From: Pristionchus mayeri
Lineage: Eukaryota; Nematoda; Chromadorea; Rhabditida; Neodiplogasteridae
Direction of reading: 5' to 3'
DNA length: 64,000 bases
Assembly (NCBI GenBank): GCA_036245805.1
Contig: BTRK01000003.1
Coordinates: 43,576,044 to 43,640,043, forward strand
In this document: piece by piece, positions 1-12,239 of the stretch
Layout: every line of letters starts with the position of its first letter
Numbering within the stretch: position 1 is the stretch's first letter
Position numbers and translations under genes: made by a program
The notes under the pieces: generated by a model
What the model was told of the DNA's origin: nothing
The model's input: the letters and a program-made list of their open reading frames with translations, nothing else
Database searches by the model: none

Positions 1-3000
1 ACTGTTCGAGTTCTAAAACGATCATGTAAAATTTCGAGGCCAGACGTCTTTTTTGGTTGAAGAGTTCTAAAATGACCGAGTTCTAAAATGACCGAGTTCT
101 AAAATGACCAGTTCTAAAATGACCATGTCATTGTTTACTGTTCGAGTTCTAAAACGATCATGTGAAATTTCGAGGCCAGACGTCTTTTAGTTGAAGAGTT
201 CTAAAATGACCGAGTTCTAAAATGACCAGTTCTAAAATTACCATGTCATTGTTTCCTGTTCGAGTTATAAAACGACCATGTCCAATTTCGAGGCCAGGCG
301 CCTTTTATTTGGAGAGTTCTAAAATGACCGAGTTCTAAAACGACCGAGTTCTAAAATGACCAGTTCTAAAATGACCATGTCATTGTTTACTGTTCGAGTT
401 CTAAAACGATCATGTGAAATTTCGAGGCCAGACGTCTTTTGGTTGAAGAGTTCTAAAATGACCGAGTTCTAAAACGACCGAGTTCTAAAATGACCAGTTC
501 TAAAATGACCATGTCATTGTTTACTGTTCGAGTTCTAAAACGATCATGTAAAATTTCGAGGCCAGACGTCTTTTGGTTGAAGAGTTCTAAAATGACCGAG
601 TTCTAAAATGACCGAGTTCTAAAATGACCAGTTCTAAAATGACCATGTCATTGTTTCCTGTTCGAGTTATAAAACGACCATGTCCAATTTCGAGGCCAGG
701 CGCCTTTTATTTGGAGAGTTCTAAAATAACCGAGTTCTAAAATGACCAGTTCTAAAATGACTATGTCATTGTTTACTGTTTGAGTTCTAAAACGATCATG
801 TGAAAGTTCGAGGCCAGACGTCTTTTGGTTGAAGAGTTCTAAAATGACCGAGTTCTAAAATGACCGAGTTCTAAAATGACCAGTTCTAAAATGACCATGT
901 CATTGTTTACTGTTCGAGTTCTAAAACGATCATGTGAAATTTCGAGGCCAGACGTCTTTTAGTTGAAGAGTTCTAAAATGACCGAGTTCTAAAATGACCA
1001 GTTCTAAAATTACCATGTCATTGTTTACTGTTCGAGTTCTAAAACGATCATGTGAAATTTCGAGGCCAGACGTCTTTTGGTTGAAGAGTTCTAAAATGAC
1101 CGAGTTCTAAAACGACCGAGTTCTAAAATGACCAGTTCTAAAATGACCATGTCATTGTTTACTGTTCGAGTTCTAAAACGATCATGTGAAATTTCGAGGC
1201 CAGACGTCTTTTGGTTGAAGAGTTCTAAAACGACCGAGTTCTAAAATGACCAGTTCTAAAATGACCATCTCATTGTTTACTGTTCGAGTTCTAAAACGAT
1301 CATGTGAAATTTCGAGGCCAGACGTCTTTTGGTTGAAGAGTTCTAAAATGACCGAGTTCTAAAACGACCGAGTTCTAAAATGACCAGTTCTAAAATGACC
1401 ATGTCATTGTTTACTGTTCGAGTTCTAAAACGATCATGTAAAATTTCGAGGCCAGACGTCTTTTGGTTGAAGAGTTCTAAAATGACCGAGTTCTAAAACG
1501 ACCGAGTTCTAAAATGACCAGTTCTAAAATGACCATGTCATTGTTTACTGTTCGAGTTCTAAAACGATCATGTGAAATTTCGAGGCCAGACGTCTTTTGG
1601 TTGAAGAGTTCTAAAACGACCGAGTTCTAAAATGACCAGTTCTAAAATGACCATCTCATTGTTTACTGTTCGAGTTCTAAAACGATCATGTGAAATTTCG
1701 AGGCCAGACGTCTTTTGGTTGAAGAGTTCTAAAATGACCGAGTTCTAAAACGACCGAGTTCTAAAATGACCAGTTCTAAAATGACCATGTCATTGTTTAC
1801 TGTTCGAGTTCTAAAACGATCATGTAAAATTTCGAGGCCAGACGTCTTTTGGTTGAAGAGTTCTAAAATGACCGAGTTCTAAAACGACCGAGTTCTAAAA
1901 TGACCAGTTCTAAAATGACTATGTCATTGTTTACTGTTTGAGTTCTAAAACGATCATGTGAAATTTCGAGGCCAGGCGTCTTTTGGTTGAAGAGTTCTAA
2001 AATGACCGAGTTCTAAAATGACCAGTTCTAAAATGACCGAGTTCTAAAATGAGAGTTCTAAAATGATACACCCTCGCTGGTACCGACCTGCGTACTCTTC
2101 TCAATCACATCGCTCTCCTCATTATTGGGCATCTCGTCATTATTCTCCATCTTAGGTTTGTCGTGTTCTGTATCTTGTTCTGAGACATTACTGCAAGAAT
2201 AGATGGTTCGGATAGCACTCGGTGAGTAGAGTTCTAAAACGACCGAGTTCTAAAATGACCAGTTCTAAAATGACTTTGTCATTGTTTACTGTTCGAGTTC
2301 TAAAACGATCATGTGAAATTTCGAGGCCAGACGTCTTTTAGTTGAAGAGTTCTAAAATGACCGAGTTCTAAAATGACCGAGTTCTAAAATGACCAGTTCT
2401 AAAATTACCATGTCATTGTTTACTGTTCGAGTTCTAAAACGATCATGTGAAATTTCGAGGCCAGACGTCTTTTGGTTGAAGAGTTCTAAAATGACCGAGT
2501 TCTAAAACGACCGAGTTCTAAAATGACCAGTTCTAAAATGACCATGTCATTGTTTACTGTTCGAGTTCTAAAACGATCATGTGAAATTTCGAGGCCAGAC
2601 GTCTTTTGGTTGAAGAGTTCTAAAACGACCGAGTTCTAAAATGACCAGTTCTAAAATGACCATCTCATTGTTTACTGTTCGAGTTCTAAAACGATCATGT
2701 GAAATTTCGAGGCCAGACGTCTTTTGGTTGAAGAGTTCTAAAATGACCGAGTTCTAAAACGACCGAGTTCTAAAATGACCAGTTCTAAAATGACCATGTC
2801 ATTGTTTACTGTTCGAGTTCTAAAACGATCATGTAAAATTTCGAGGCCAGACGTCTTTTTTGGTTGAAGAGTTCTAAAATGACCGAGTTCTAAAATGACC
2901 GAGTTCTAAAATGACCAGTTCTAAAATGACCATGTCATTGTTTACTGTTCGAGTTCTAAAACGATCATGTGAAATTTCGAGGCCAGACGTCTTTTAGTTG

Positions 3001-4485
3001 AAGAGTTCTAAAATGACCGAGTTCTAAAATGACCAGTTCTAAAATTACCATGTCATTGTTTCCTGTTCGAGTTATAAAACGACCATGTCCAATTTCGAGG
3101 CCAGGCGCCTTTTATTTGGAGAGTTCTAAAATGACCGAGTTCTAAAACGACCGAGTTCTAAAATGACCAGTTCTAAAATGACCATGTCATTGTTTACTGT
3201 TCGAGTTCTAAAACGATCATGTGAAATTTCGAGGCCAGACGTCTTTTGGTTGAAGAGTTCTAAAATGACCGAGTTCTAAAACGACCGAGTTCTAAAATGA
3301 CCAGTTCTAAAATGACCATGTCATTGTTTACTGTTCGAGTTCTAAAACGATCATGTAAAATTTCGAGGCCAGACGTCTTTTGGTTGAAGAGTTCTAAAAT
3401 GACCGAGTTCTAAAATGACCGAGTTCTAAAATGACCAGTTCTAAAATGACCATGTCATTGTTTCCTGTTCGAGTTATAAAACGACCATGTCCAATTTCGA
3501 GGCCAGGCGCCTTTTATTTGGAGAGTTCTAAAATAACCGAGTTCTAAAATGACCAGTTCTAAAATGACTATGTCATTGTTTACTGTTTGAGTTCTAAAAC
3601 GATCATGTGAAAGTTCGAGGCCAGACGTCTTTTGGTTGAAGAGTTCTAAAATGACCGAGTTCTAAAATGACCGAGTTCTAAAATGACCAGTTCTAAAATG
3701 ACCATGTCATTGTTTACTGTTCGAGTTCTAAAACGATCATGTGAAATTTCGAGGCCAGACGTCTTTTAGTTGAAGAGTTCTAAAATGACCGAGTTCTAAA
3801 ATGACCAGTTCTAAAATTACCATGTCATTGTTTACTGTTCGAGTTCTAAAACGATCATGTGAAATTTCGAGGCCAGACGTCTTTTGGTTGAAGAGTTCTA
3901 AAATGACCGAGTTCTAAAACGACCGAGTTCTAAAATGACCAGTTCTAAAATGACCATGTCATTGTTTACTGTTCGAGTTCTAAAACGATCATGTGAAATT
4001 TCGAGGCCAGACGTCTTTTGGTTGAAGAGTTCTAAAACGACCGAGTTCTAAAATGACCAGTTCTAAAATGACCATCTCATTGTTTACTGTTCGAGTTCTA
4101 AAACGATCATGTGAAATTTCGAGGCCAGACGTCTTTTGGTTGAAGAGTTCTAAAATGACCGAGTTCTAAAACGACCGAGTTCTAAAATGACCAGTTCTAA
4201 AATGACCATGTCATTGTTTACTGTTCGAGTTCTAAAACGATCATGTGAAATTTCGAGGCCAGACGTCTTTTGGTTGAAGAGTTCTAAAATGACCGAGTTC
4301 TAAAACGACCGAGTTCTAAAATGACCAGTTCTAAAATGACTATGTCATTGTTTACTGTTTGAGTTCTAAAACGATCATGTGAAATTTCGAGGCCAGGCGT
4401 CTTTTGGTTGAAGAGTTCTAAAATGACCGAGTTCTAAAATGACCAGTTCTAAAATGACCGAGTTCTAAAATGAGAGTTCTAAAAT
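1..4485. repeat. left sector: duplicated satellite block at 2,807-bp offset
   Basis: Bases 1 to about 1,420 recur at about 2,808 to 4,227 with the same rare variants: a T6 run after GACGTC (ending at 60 and 2,867), an ATTACC monomer followed by GTTTCCTG and GAGTTATAAAACG (243 and 3,050), and an AAGTTCG variant. The two copies then reach the 165-bp insert at different distances (2,065 and 4,486), because the first copy holds extra monomers that are a local duplication of about 386 bp. This is what unequal crossing-over between blocks produces. Confidence 0.85.
2065..2229 (-). pseudogene. captured exon fragment in the satellite, insert copy 1
   Basis: This is a 165-bp non-satellite block bounded on both sides by GAGTTCTAAAA satellite units. 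On the minus strand it shows a pyrimidine-rich tract ending TTCTTGCAG (an acceptor), then an open frame from 2,190 down to a TAG at 2,058-2,060 supplied by the satellite. The 43 codons begin NVSEQDTEHD and end VGTSEGVSF. The peptide is acidic (12 D/E, 4 K) and rich in N, Q and S, as in a disordered tail. The protein is not recognised. This copy and the next have GAGACATT where the other eleven have GCGACATT, which changes Ser to Ala in the predicted peptide. It could be a terminal exon carried in by a transposon or illegitimate recombination; an alternative is non-coding unique DNA with a chance frame. Confidence 0.6.
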
Positions 4486-4650
4486 GATACACCCTCGCTG
4501 GTACCGACCTGCGTACTCTTCTCAATCACATCGCTCTCCTCATTATTGGGCATCTCGTCATTATTCTCCATCTTAGGTTTGTCGTGTTCTGTATCTTGTT
4601 CTGAGACATTACTGCAAGAATAGATGGTTCGGATAGCACTCGGTGAGTAG
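4486..4650 (-). pseudogene. captured exon fragment, insert copy 2
   Basis: Same block as at 2,065, including the GAGACATT variant that only these two copies share, so the two are a recent pair created by the block duplication of this sector. Confidence 0.6.
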
Positions 4651-5596
4651 AGTTCTAAAACGACCGAGTTCTAAAATGACCAGTTCTAAAATGACTTTGT
4701 CATTGTTTACTGTTTGAGTTCTAAAACGATAATGTGAAATTTCGCGGCCAGACGTCTTTTGGTTGAAGAGTTCTAAAATGACCGAGTTCTAAAACGACCG
4801 AGCTCTAAAATGACCAGTTCTAAAATGACCATCTCATTGTTTACTGTTCGAGTTCTAAAACGACCATGTCAAATTTCGTGGCCAGACGCCTTTTTGTTGA
4901 AGAGTTCTAAAATGACCGAGTTCTAAAATGACCAGTTCTAAAATGACTTTGTCATTGTTTACTGTTTGAGTTCTAAAACGATAATGTGAAATTTCGCGGC
5001 CAGACGTCTTTTGGTTGAAGAGTTCTAAAATGACCGAGTTCTAAAACGACCGAGCTCTAAAATGACCAGTTCTAAAATGACCATCTCATTGTTTACTGTT
5101 CGAGTTCTAAAACGACCATGTCAAATTTCGTGGCCAGACGCCTTTTTGTTGAAGAGTTCTAAAATGACCGAGTTCTAAAATGACCAGTTCTAAAATGACC
5201 ATCTCATTGTTTACTGTTTGAGTTCTAAAACGATCATGTGAAATTTCGAGGCCAGACGTCTTTTGGTTGAAGAGTTCTAAAATGACCGAGTTCTAAAACG
5301 ACCGAGCTCTAAAATGACCAGTTCTAAAATGACCATCTCATTGTTTACTGTTTGAGTTCTAAAACGATCATGTGAAATTTCGAGGCCAGACGTCTTTTAG
5401 TTGAAGAGTTCTAAAATGACCGAGTTCTAAAATGACCAGTTCTAAAATGACCATGTCATTGTTTACTGTTCGAGTTCTAAAACGATCATGTGAAATTTCG
5501 AGGCCAGACGTCTTTTGGTTGAAGAGTTCTAAAATGACCGAGTTCTAAAATGACCAGTTCTAAAATGACCGAGTTCTAAAATGAGAGTTCTAAAAT

Positions 5597-5761
5597 GATA
5601 CACCCTCGCTGGTACCGACCTGCGTACTCTTCTCAATCACATCGCTCTCCTCATTATTGGGCATCTCGTCATTATTCTCCATCTTAGGTTTGTCGTGTTC
5701 TGTATCTTGTTCTGCGACATTACTGCAAGAATAGATGGTTCGGATAGCACTCGGTGAGTAG
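5597..5761 (-). pseudogene. captured exon fragment, insert copy 3
   Basis: Same 165-bp block, with the GCGACATT variant. It is flanked on the left by GAGAGTTCTAAAAT and on the right by TAGAGTTCTAAAACG. Confidence 0.6.
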
Positions 5762-6368
5762 AGTTCTAAAACGACCGAGTTCTAAAATGACCAGTTCTAA
5801 AATGACTTTGTCATTGTTTACTGTTTGAGTTCTAAAACGATCATGTGAAATTTCGAGGCCAGACGTCTTTTGGTTGAAGAGTTCTAAAATGACCGAGTTC
5901 TAAAACGACCGAGTTCTAAAATGACCAGTTCTAAAATGACCATCTCATTGTTTACTGTTAGAGTTCTAAAACGATCATGTGAAATTTCGAGGCCAGACGT
6001 CTTTTGGTTGAAGAGTTCTAAAATGACCGAGTTCTAAAATGACCAGTTCTAAAATGACCGAGTTCTAAAATGACCAGTTCTAAAATGACCATCTCATTGT
6101 TTACTGTTCGAGTTCTAAAACGATCATGTAAAATTTCGAGGCCAGACGTCTTTTGGTTGAAGAGTTCTAAAATGACCGAGTTCTAAAACGACCGAGTTCT
6201 AAAATGACCAGTTCTAAAATGACTATGTCATTGTTTACTGTTTGAGTTCTAAAACGATCATGTGAAATTTCGAGGCCAGACGTCTTTTGGTTGAAGAGTT
6301 CTAAAATGACCGAGTTCTAAAATGACCAGTTCTAAAATGACCGAGTTCTAAAATGAGAGTTCTAAAAT

Positions 6369-6533
6369 GATACACCCTCGCTGGTACCGACCTGCGTACT
6401 CTTCTCAATCACATCGCTCTCCTCATTATTGGGCATCTCGTCATTATTCTCCATCTTAGGTTTGTCGTGTTCTGTATCTTGTTCTGCGACATTACTGCAA
6501 GAATAGATGGTTCGGATAGCACTCGGTGAGTAG
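6369..6533 (-). pseudogene. captured exon fragment, insert copy 4
   Basis: Same block, GCGACATT variant, 772 bp after copy 3. Confidence 0.6.
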
Positions 6534-6974
6534 AGTTCTAAAACGACCGAGTTCTAAAATGACCAGTTCTAAAATGACCAGTTCTAAAATGACCATCTCA
6601 TTGTTTACTGTTCGAGTTCTAAAACGACCATGTCAAATTTCGTGGCCAGACGCCTTTTTGTTGAAGAGTTCTAAAATAACCGAGTTCTAAAATGACCAGT
6701 TCTAAAATGACTATGCCATTGTTTACTGTTTGAGTTCTAAAACGATCATGTGAAATTTCGAGGCCAGACGTCTTTTAGTTGAAGAGTTCTAAAATGACCG
6801 AGTTCTAAAATGACCAGTTCTAAAATGACCATGTCATTGTTTACTTTTCGAGTTCTAAAACGATCGTGTGAAATTTCGAGGCCAGACGTCTTTTGGTTGA
6901 AGAGTTCTAAAATGACCGAGTTCTAAAATGACCAGTTCTAAAATGACCGAGTTCTAAAATGAGAGTTCTAAAAT

Positions 6975-7139
6975 GATACACCCTCGCTGGTACCGACCTG
7001 CGTACTCTTCTCAATCACATCGCTCTCCTCATTATTGGGCATCTCGTCATTATTCTCCATCTTAGGTTTGTCGTGTTCTGTATCTTGTTCTGCGACATTA
7101 CTGCAAGAATAGATGGTTCGGATAGCACTCGGTGAGTAG
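6975..7139 (-). pseudogene. captured exon fragment, insert copy 5
   Basis: Same block, GCGACATT variant, 606 bp after copy 4. Confidence 0.6.
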
Positions 7140-7683
7140 AGTTCTAAAACGACCGAGTTCTAAAATGACCAGTTCTAAAATGACTTTGTCATTGTTTACT
7201 GTTCGAGTTCTAAAACGACCATGTCCAATTTCGAGGCCAGGCGCCTTTTATTTGGAGAGTTCTAAAATAACCGAGTTCTAAAATGACCAGTTCTAAAATG
7301 ACTATGTCATTGTTTACTGTTTGAGTTCTAAAACGATCATGTGAAATTTCGAGGCCAGACGTCTTTTAGTTGAAGAGTTCTAAAATGACCGAGTTCTAAA
7401 ATGACCAGTTCTAAAATGACCATGTCATTGTTTACTGTTCGAGTTCTAAAACGATCATGTGAAATTTCGAGGCCAGACGTCTTTTAGTTGAAGAGTTCTA
7501 AAATGACCGAGTTCTAAAATGACCAGTTCTAAAATGACCATCTCATTGTTTACTGTTCGAGTTCTAAAACGATCATGTAAAATTTCGAGGCCAGACGTCT
7601 TTTGGTTGAAGAGTTCTAAAATGACCGAGTTCTAAAATGACCAGTTCTAAAATGACCGAGTTCTAAAATGAGAGTTCTAAAAT

Positions 7684-7848
7684 GATACACCCTCGCTGGT
7701 ACCGACCTGCGTACTCTTCTCAATCACATCGCTCTCCTCATTATTGGGCATCTCGTCATTATTCTCCATCTTAGGTTTGTCGTGTTCTGTATCTTGTTCT
7801 GCGACATTACTGCAAGAATAGATGGTTCGGATAGCACTCGGTGAGTAG
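7684..7848 (-). pseudogene. captured exon fragment, insert copy 6
   Basis: Same block, GCGACATT variant. The satellite to its right begins with a type-B (GGCGCC) monomer, as after copy 5. Confidence 0.6.
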
Positions 7849-8290
7849 AGTTCTAAAACGACCGAGTTCTAAAATGACCAGTTCTAAAATGACTTTGTCA
7901 TTGTTTACTGTTCGAGTTCTAAAACGACCATGTCCAATTTCGAGGCCAGGCGCCTTTTATTTGGAGAGTTCTAAAATAACCGAGTTCTAAAATGACCAGT
8001 TCTAAAATGACTATGTCATTGTTTACTGTTTGAGTTCTAAAACGATCATGTGAAATTTCGAGGCCAGACGTCTTTTGGTTGAAGAGTTCTAAAATGACCG
8101 AGTTCTAAAACGACCGAGTTCTAAAATGACCAGTTCTAAAATGACCATCTCATTGTTTACTGTTAGAGTTCTAAAACGATCATGTGAAATTTCGAGGCCA
8201 GACGTCTTTTGGTTGAAGAGTTCAAAAATGACCGAGTTCTAAAATGACCAGTTCTAAAATGACCGAGTTCTAAAATGAGAGTTCTAAAAT

Positions 8291-8455
8291 GATACACCCT
8301 CGCTGGTACCGACCTGCGTACTCTTCTCAATCACATCGCTCTCCTCATTATTGGGCATCTCGTCATTATTCTCCATCTTAGGTTTGTCGTGTTCTGTATC
8401 TTGTTCTGCGACATTACTGCAAGAATAGATGGTTCGGATAGCACTCGGTGAGTAG
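8291..8455 (-). pseudogene. captured exon fragment, insert copy 7
   Basis: Same block, GCGACATT variant. The monomer just before it carries GAGTTCAAAAATG, shared with the flanks of copies 8 and 9 and of the lone copy at 29,429. Confidence 0.6.
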
Positions 8456-9015
8456 AGTTCTAAAACGACCGAGTTCTAAAATGACCAGTTCTAAAATGAC
8501 TTTGTCATTGTTTACTGTTTGAGTTCTAAAACGATAATGTGAAATTTCGCGGCCAGACGTCTTTTGGTTGAAGAGTTCTAAAATGACCGAGTTCTAAAAC
8601 GACCGAGCTCTAAAATGACCAGTTCTAAAATGACCATCTCATTGTTTACTGTTCGAGTTCTAAAACGACCATGTCAAATTTCGTGGCCAGACGCCTTTTT
8701 GTTGAAAAGTTCTAAAATAACCGAGTTCTAAAATGACCAGTTCTAAAATGACTATGCCATTGTTTACTGTTTGAGTTCTAAAACGATCATGTGAAATTTC
8801 GAGGCCAGACGTCTTTTAGTTGAAGAGTTCTAAAATGACCGAGTTCTAAAATGACCAGTTCTAAAATGATCATATCATTGTTTACTGTTTGAGTTCTAAA
8901 ACGATCATGTGAAATTTCGAGGCCAGACGTCTTTTGGTTGAAGAGTTCAAAAATGACCGAGTTCTAAAATGACCAGTTCTAAAATGACCGAGTTCTAAAA
9001 TGAGAGTTCTAAAAT

Positions 9016-9180
9016 GATACACCCTCGCTGGTACCGACCTGCGTACTCTTCTCAATCACATCGCTCTCCTCATTATTGGGCATCTCGTCATTATTCTCCA
9101 TCTTAGGTTTGTCGTGTTCTGTATCTTGTTCTGCGACATTACTGCAAGAATAGATGGTTCGGATAGCACTCGGTGAGTAG
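9016..9180 (-). pseudogene. captured exon fragment, insert copy 8
   Basis: Same block, GCGACATT variant, with the GAGTTCAAAAATG flank. It is followed by the rare CGATAATGTG / TTTCGCGG monomer. Confidence 0.6.
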
Positions 9181-9874
9181 AGTTCTAAAACGACCGAGTT
9201 CTAAAATGACCAGTTCTAAAATGACTTTGTCATTGTTTACTGTTTGAGTTCTAAAACGATAATGTGAAATTTCGCGGCCAGACGTCTTTTGGTTGAAGAG
9301 TTCTAAAATGACCGAGTTCTAAAACGACCGAGCTCTAAAATGACCAGTTCTAAAATGACCATCTCATTGTTTACTGTTCGAGTTCTAAAACGACCATGTC
9401 AAATTTCGTGGCCAGACGCCTTTTTGTTGAAAAGTTCTAAAATAACCGAGTTCTAAAATGACCAGTTCTAAAATGACTATGCCATTGTTTACTGTTTGAG
9501 TTCTAAAACGATCATGTGAAATTTCGAGGCCAGACGTCTTTTAGTTGAAGAGTTCTAAAATGACCGAGTTCTAAAATGACCAGTTCTAAAATGATCATAT
9601 CATTGTTTACTGTTCGAGTTCTAAAACGATCATGTAAAATTTCGAGGCCAGACGTCTTTTGGTTGAAGAGTTCTAAAATGACCGAGTTCTAAAACGACCG
9701 AGTTCTAAAATGACCAGTTCTAAAATGACTATGTCATTGTTTACTGTTTGAGTTCTAAAACGATCATGTGAAATTTCGAGGCCAGACGTCTTTTGGTTGA
9801 AGAGTTCAAAAATGACCGAGTTCTAAAATGACCAGTTCTAAAATGACCGAGTTCTAAAATGAGAGTTCTAAAAT

Positions 9875-10039
9875 GATACACCCTCGCTGGTACCGACCTG
9901 CGTACTCTTCTCAATCACATCGCTCTCCTCATTATTGGGCATCTCGTCATTATTCTCCATCTTAGGTTTGTCGTGTTCTGTATCTTGTTCTGCGACATTA
10001 CTGCAAGAATAGATGGTTCGGATAGCACTCGGTGAGTAG
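9875..10039 (-). pseudogene. captured exon fragment, insert copy 9
   Basis: Same block, GCGACATT variant. It opens the first 1,640-bp higher-order unit and corresponds to copy 11. Confidence 0.6.
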
Positions 10040-10434
10040 AGTTCTAAAACGACCGAGTTCTAAAATGACCAGTTCTAAAATGACTTTGTCATTGTTTACT
10101 GTTTGAGTTCTAAAACGATAATGTGAAATTTCGCGGCCAGACGTCTTTTGGTTGAAGAGTTCTAAAATGACCGAGTTCTAAAACGACCGAGCTCTAAAAT
10201 GACCAGTTCTAAAATGACCATCTCATTGTTTACTGTTCGAGTTCTAAAACGACCATGTCAAATTTCGTGGCCAGACGCCTTTTTGTCGAAAAGTTCTAAA
10301 ATAACCGAGTTCTAAAATGACCAGTTCTAAAATGACTATGCCATTGTTTACTGTTTGAGTTCTAAAACGATCATGTGAAATTTCGAGGCCAGACGTCTTT
10401 TAGTTGAAGAGTTCTAAAATGAGAGTTCTAAAAT

Positions 10435-10599
10435 GATACACCCTCGCTGGTACCGACCTGCGTACTCTTCTCAATCACATCGCTCTCCTCATTATTGGGC
10501 ATCTCGTCATTATTCTCCATCTTAGGTTTGTCGTGTTCTGTATCTTGTTCTGCGACATTACTGCAAGAATAGATGGTTCGGATAGCACTCGGTGAGTAG
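10435..10599 (-). pseudogene. captured exon fragment, insert copy 10
   Basis: Same block, GCGACATT variant. Its left junction is shortened: the preceding TTTAGTTGAAGAGTTC monomer passes directly into GAGAGTTC. The same shortened junction occurs at copy 12. Confidence 0.6.
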
Positions 10600-11514
10600 A
10601 GTTCTAAAACGACCGAGTTCTAAAATGACCAGTTCTAAAATGACTTTGTCATTGTTTACTGTTTGAGTTCTAAAACGATAATGTGAAATTTCGCGGCCAG
10701 ACGTCTTTTGGTTGAAGAGTTCTAAAATGACCGAGTTCTAAAACGACCGAGCTCTAAAATGACCAGTTCTAAAATGACCATCTCATTGTTTACTGTTCGA
10801 GTTCTAAAACGACCATGTCAAATTTCGTGGCCAGACGCCTTTTTGTCGAAAAGTTCTAAAATAACCGAGTTCTAAAATGACCAGTTCTAAAATGACTATG
10901 CCATTGTTTACTGTTTGAGTTCTAAAACGATCATGTGAAATTTCGTGGCCAGACGCCTTTTTGTCGAAAAGTTCTAAAATAACCGAGTTCTAAAATGACC
11001 AGTTCTAAAATGACTATGCCATTGTTTACTGTTTGAGTTCGAAAACGATCATGTGAAATTTCGAGGCCAGACGTCTTTTAGTTGAAGAGTTCTAAAATGA
11101 CCGAGTTCTAAAATGACCAGTTCTAAAATGACCATGTCATTGTTTACTGTTCGAGTTCTAAAACGATCATGTGAAATTTCGAGGCCAGACGTCTTTTAGT
11201 TGAAGAGTTCTAAAATGACCGAGTTCTAAAACGACCGAGTTCTAAAATTACCATGTCATTGTTTACTGTTCGAGTTCTAAAACGACCATGTCCAATTTCG
11301 AGGCCAGGCGCCTTTTATTTGGAGAGTTCTAAAATAACCGAGTTCTAAAATGACCAGTTCTAAAATGACTATGTCATTGTTTACTGTTTGAGTTCTAAAA
11401 CGATCATGTAAAATTTCGAGGCCAGACGTCTTTTAGTTGAAGAGTTCTAAAATGACCGAGTTCTAAAATGACCAGTTCTAAAATGACCGAGTTCTAAAAT
11501 GAGAGTTCTAAAAT

Positions 11515-11679
11515 GATACACCCTCGCTGGTACCGACCTGCGTACTCTTCTCAATCACATCGCTCTCCTCATTATTGGGCATCTCGTCATTATTCTCCAT
11601 CTTAGGTTTGTCGTGTTCTGTATCTTGTTCTGCGACATTACTGCAAGAATAGATGGTTCGGATAGCACTCGGTGAGTAG
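11515..11679 (-). pseudogene. captured exon fragment, insert copy 11
   Basis: Same block. It lies exactly 1,640 bp after copy 9 and is its higher-order counterpart. Confidence 0.6.
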
Positions 11680-12074
11680 AGTTCTAAAACGACCGAGTTC
11701 TAAAATGACCAGTTCTAAAATGACTTTGTCATTGTTTACTGTTTGAGTTCTAAAACGATAATGTGAAATTTCGCGGCCAGACGTCTTTTGGTTGAAGAGT
11801 TCTAAAATGACCGAGTTCTAAAACGACCGAGCTCTAAAATGACCAGTTCTAAAATGACCATCTCATTGTTTACTGTTCGAGTTCTAAAACGACCATGTCA
11901 AATTTCGTGGCCAGACGCCTTTTTGTCGAAAAGTTCTAAAATAACCGAGTTCTAAAATGACCAGTTCTAAAATGACTATGCCATTGTTTACTGTTTGAGT
12001 TCTAAAACGATCATGTGAAATTTCGAGGCCAGACGTCTTTTAGTTGAAGAGTTCTAAAATGAGAGTTCTAAAAT

Positions 12075-12239
12075 GATACACCCTCGCTGGTACCGACCTG
12101 CGTACTCTTCTCAATCACATCGCTCTCCTCATTATTGGGCATCTCGTCATTATTCTCCATCTTAGGTTTGTCGTGTTCTGTATCTTGTTCTGCGACATTA
12201 CTGCAAGAATAGATGGTTCGGATAGCACTCGGTGAGTAG
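12075..12239 (-). pseudogene. captured exon fragment, insert copy 12
   Basis: Same block. It lies exactly 1,640 bp after copy 10 and repeats that copy's shortened left junction. Confidence 0.6.
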
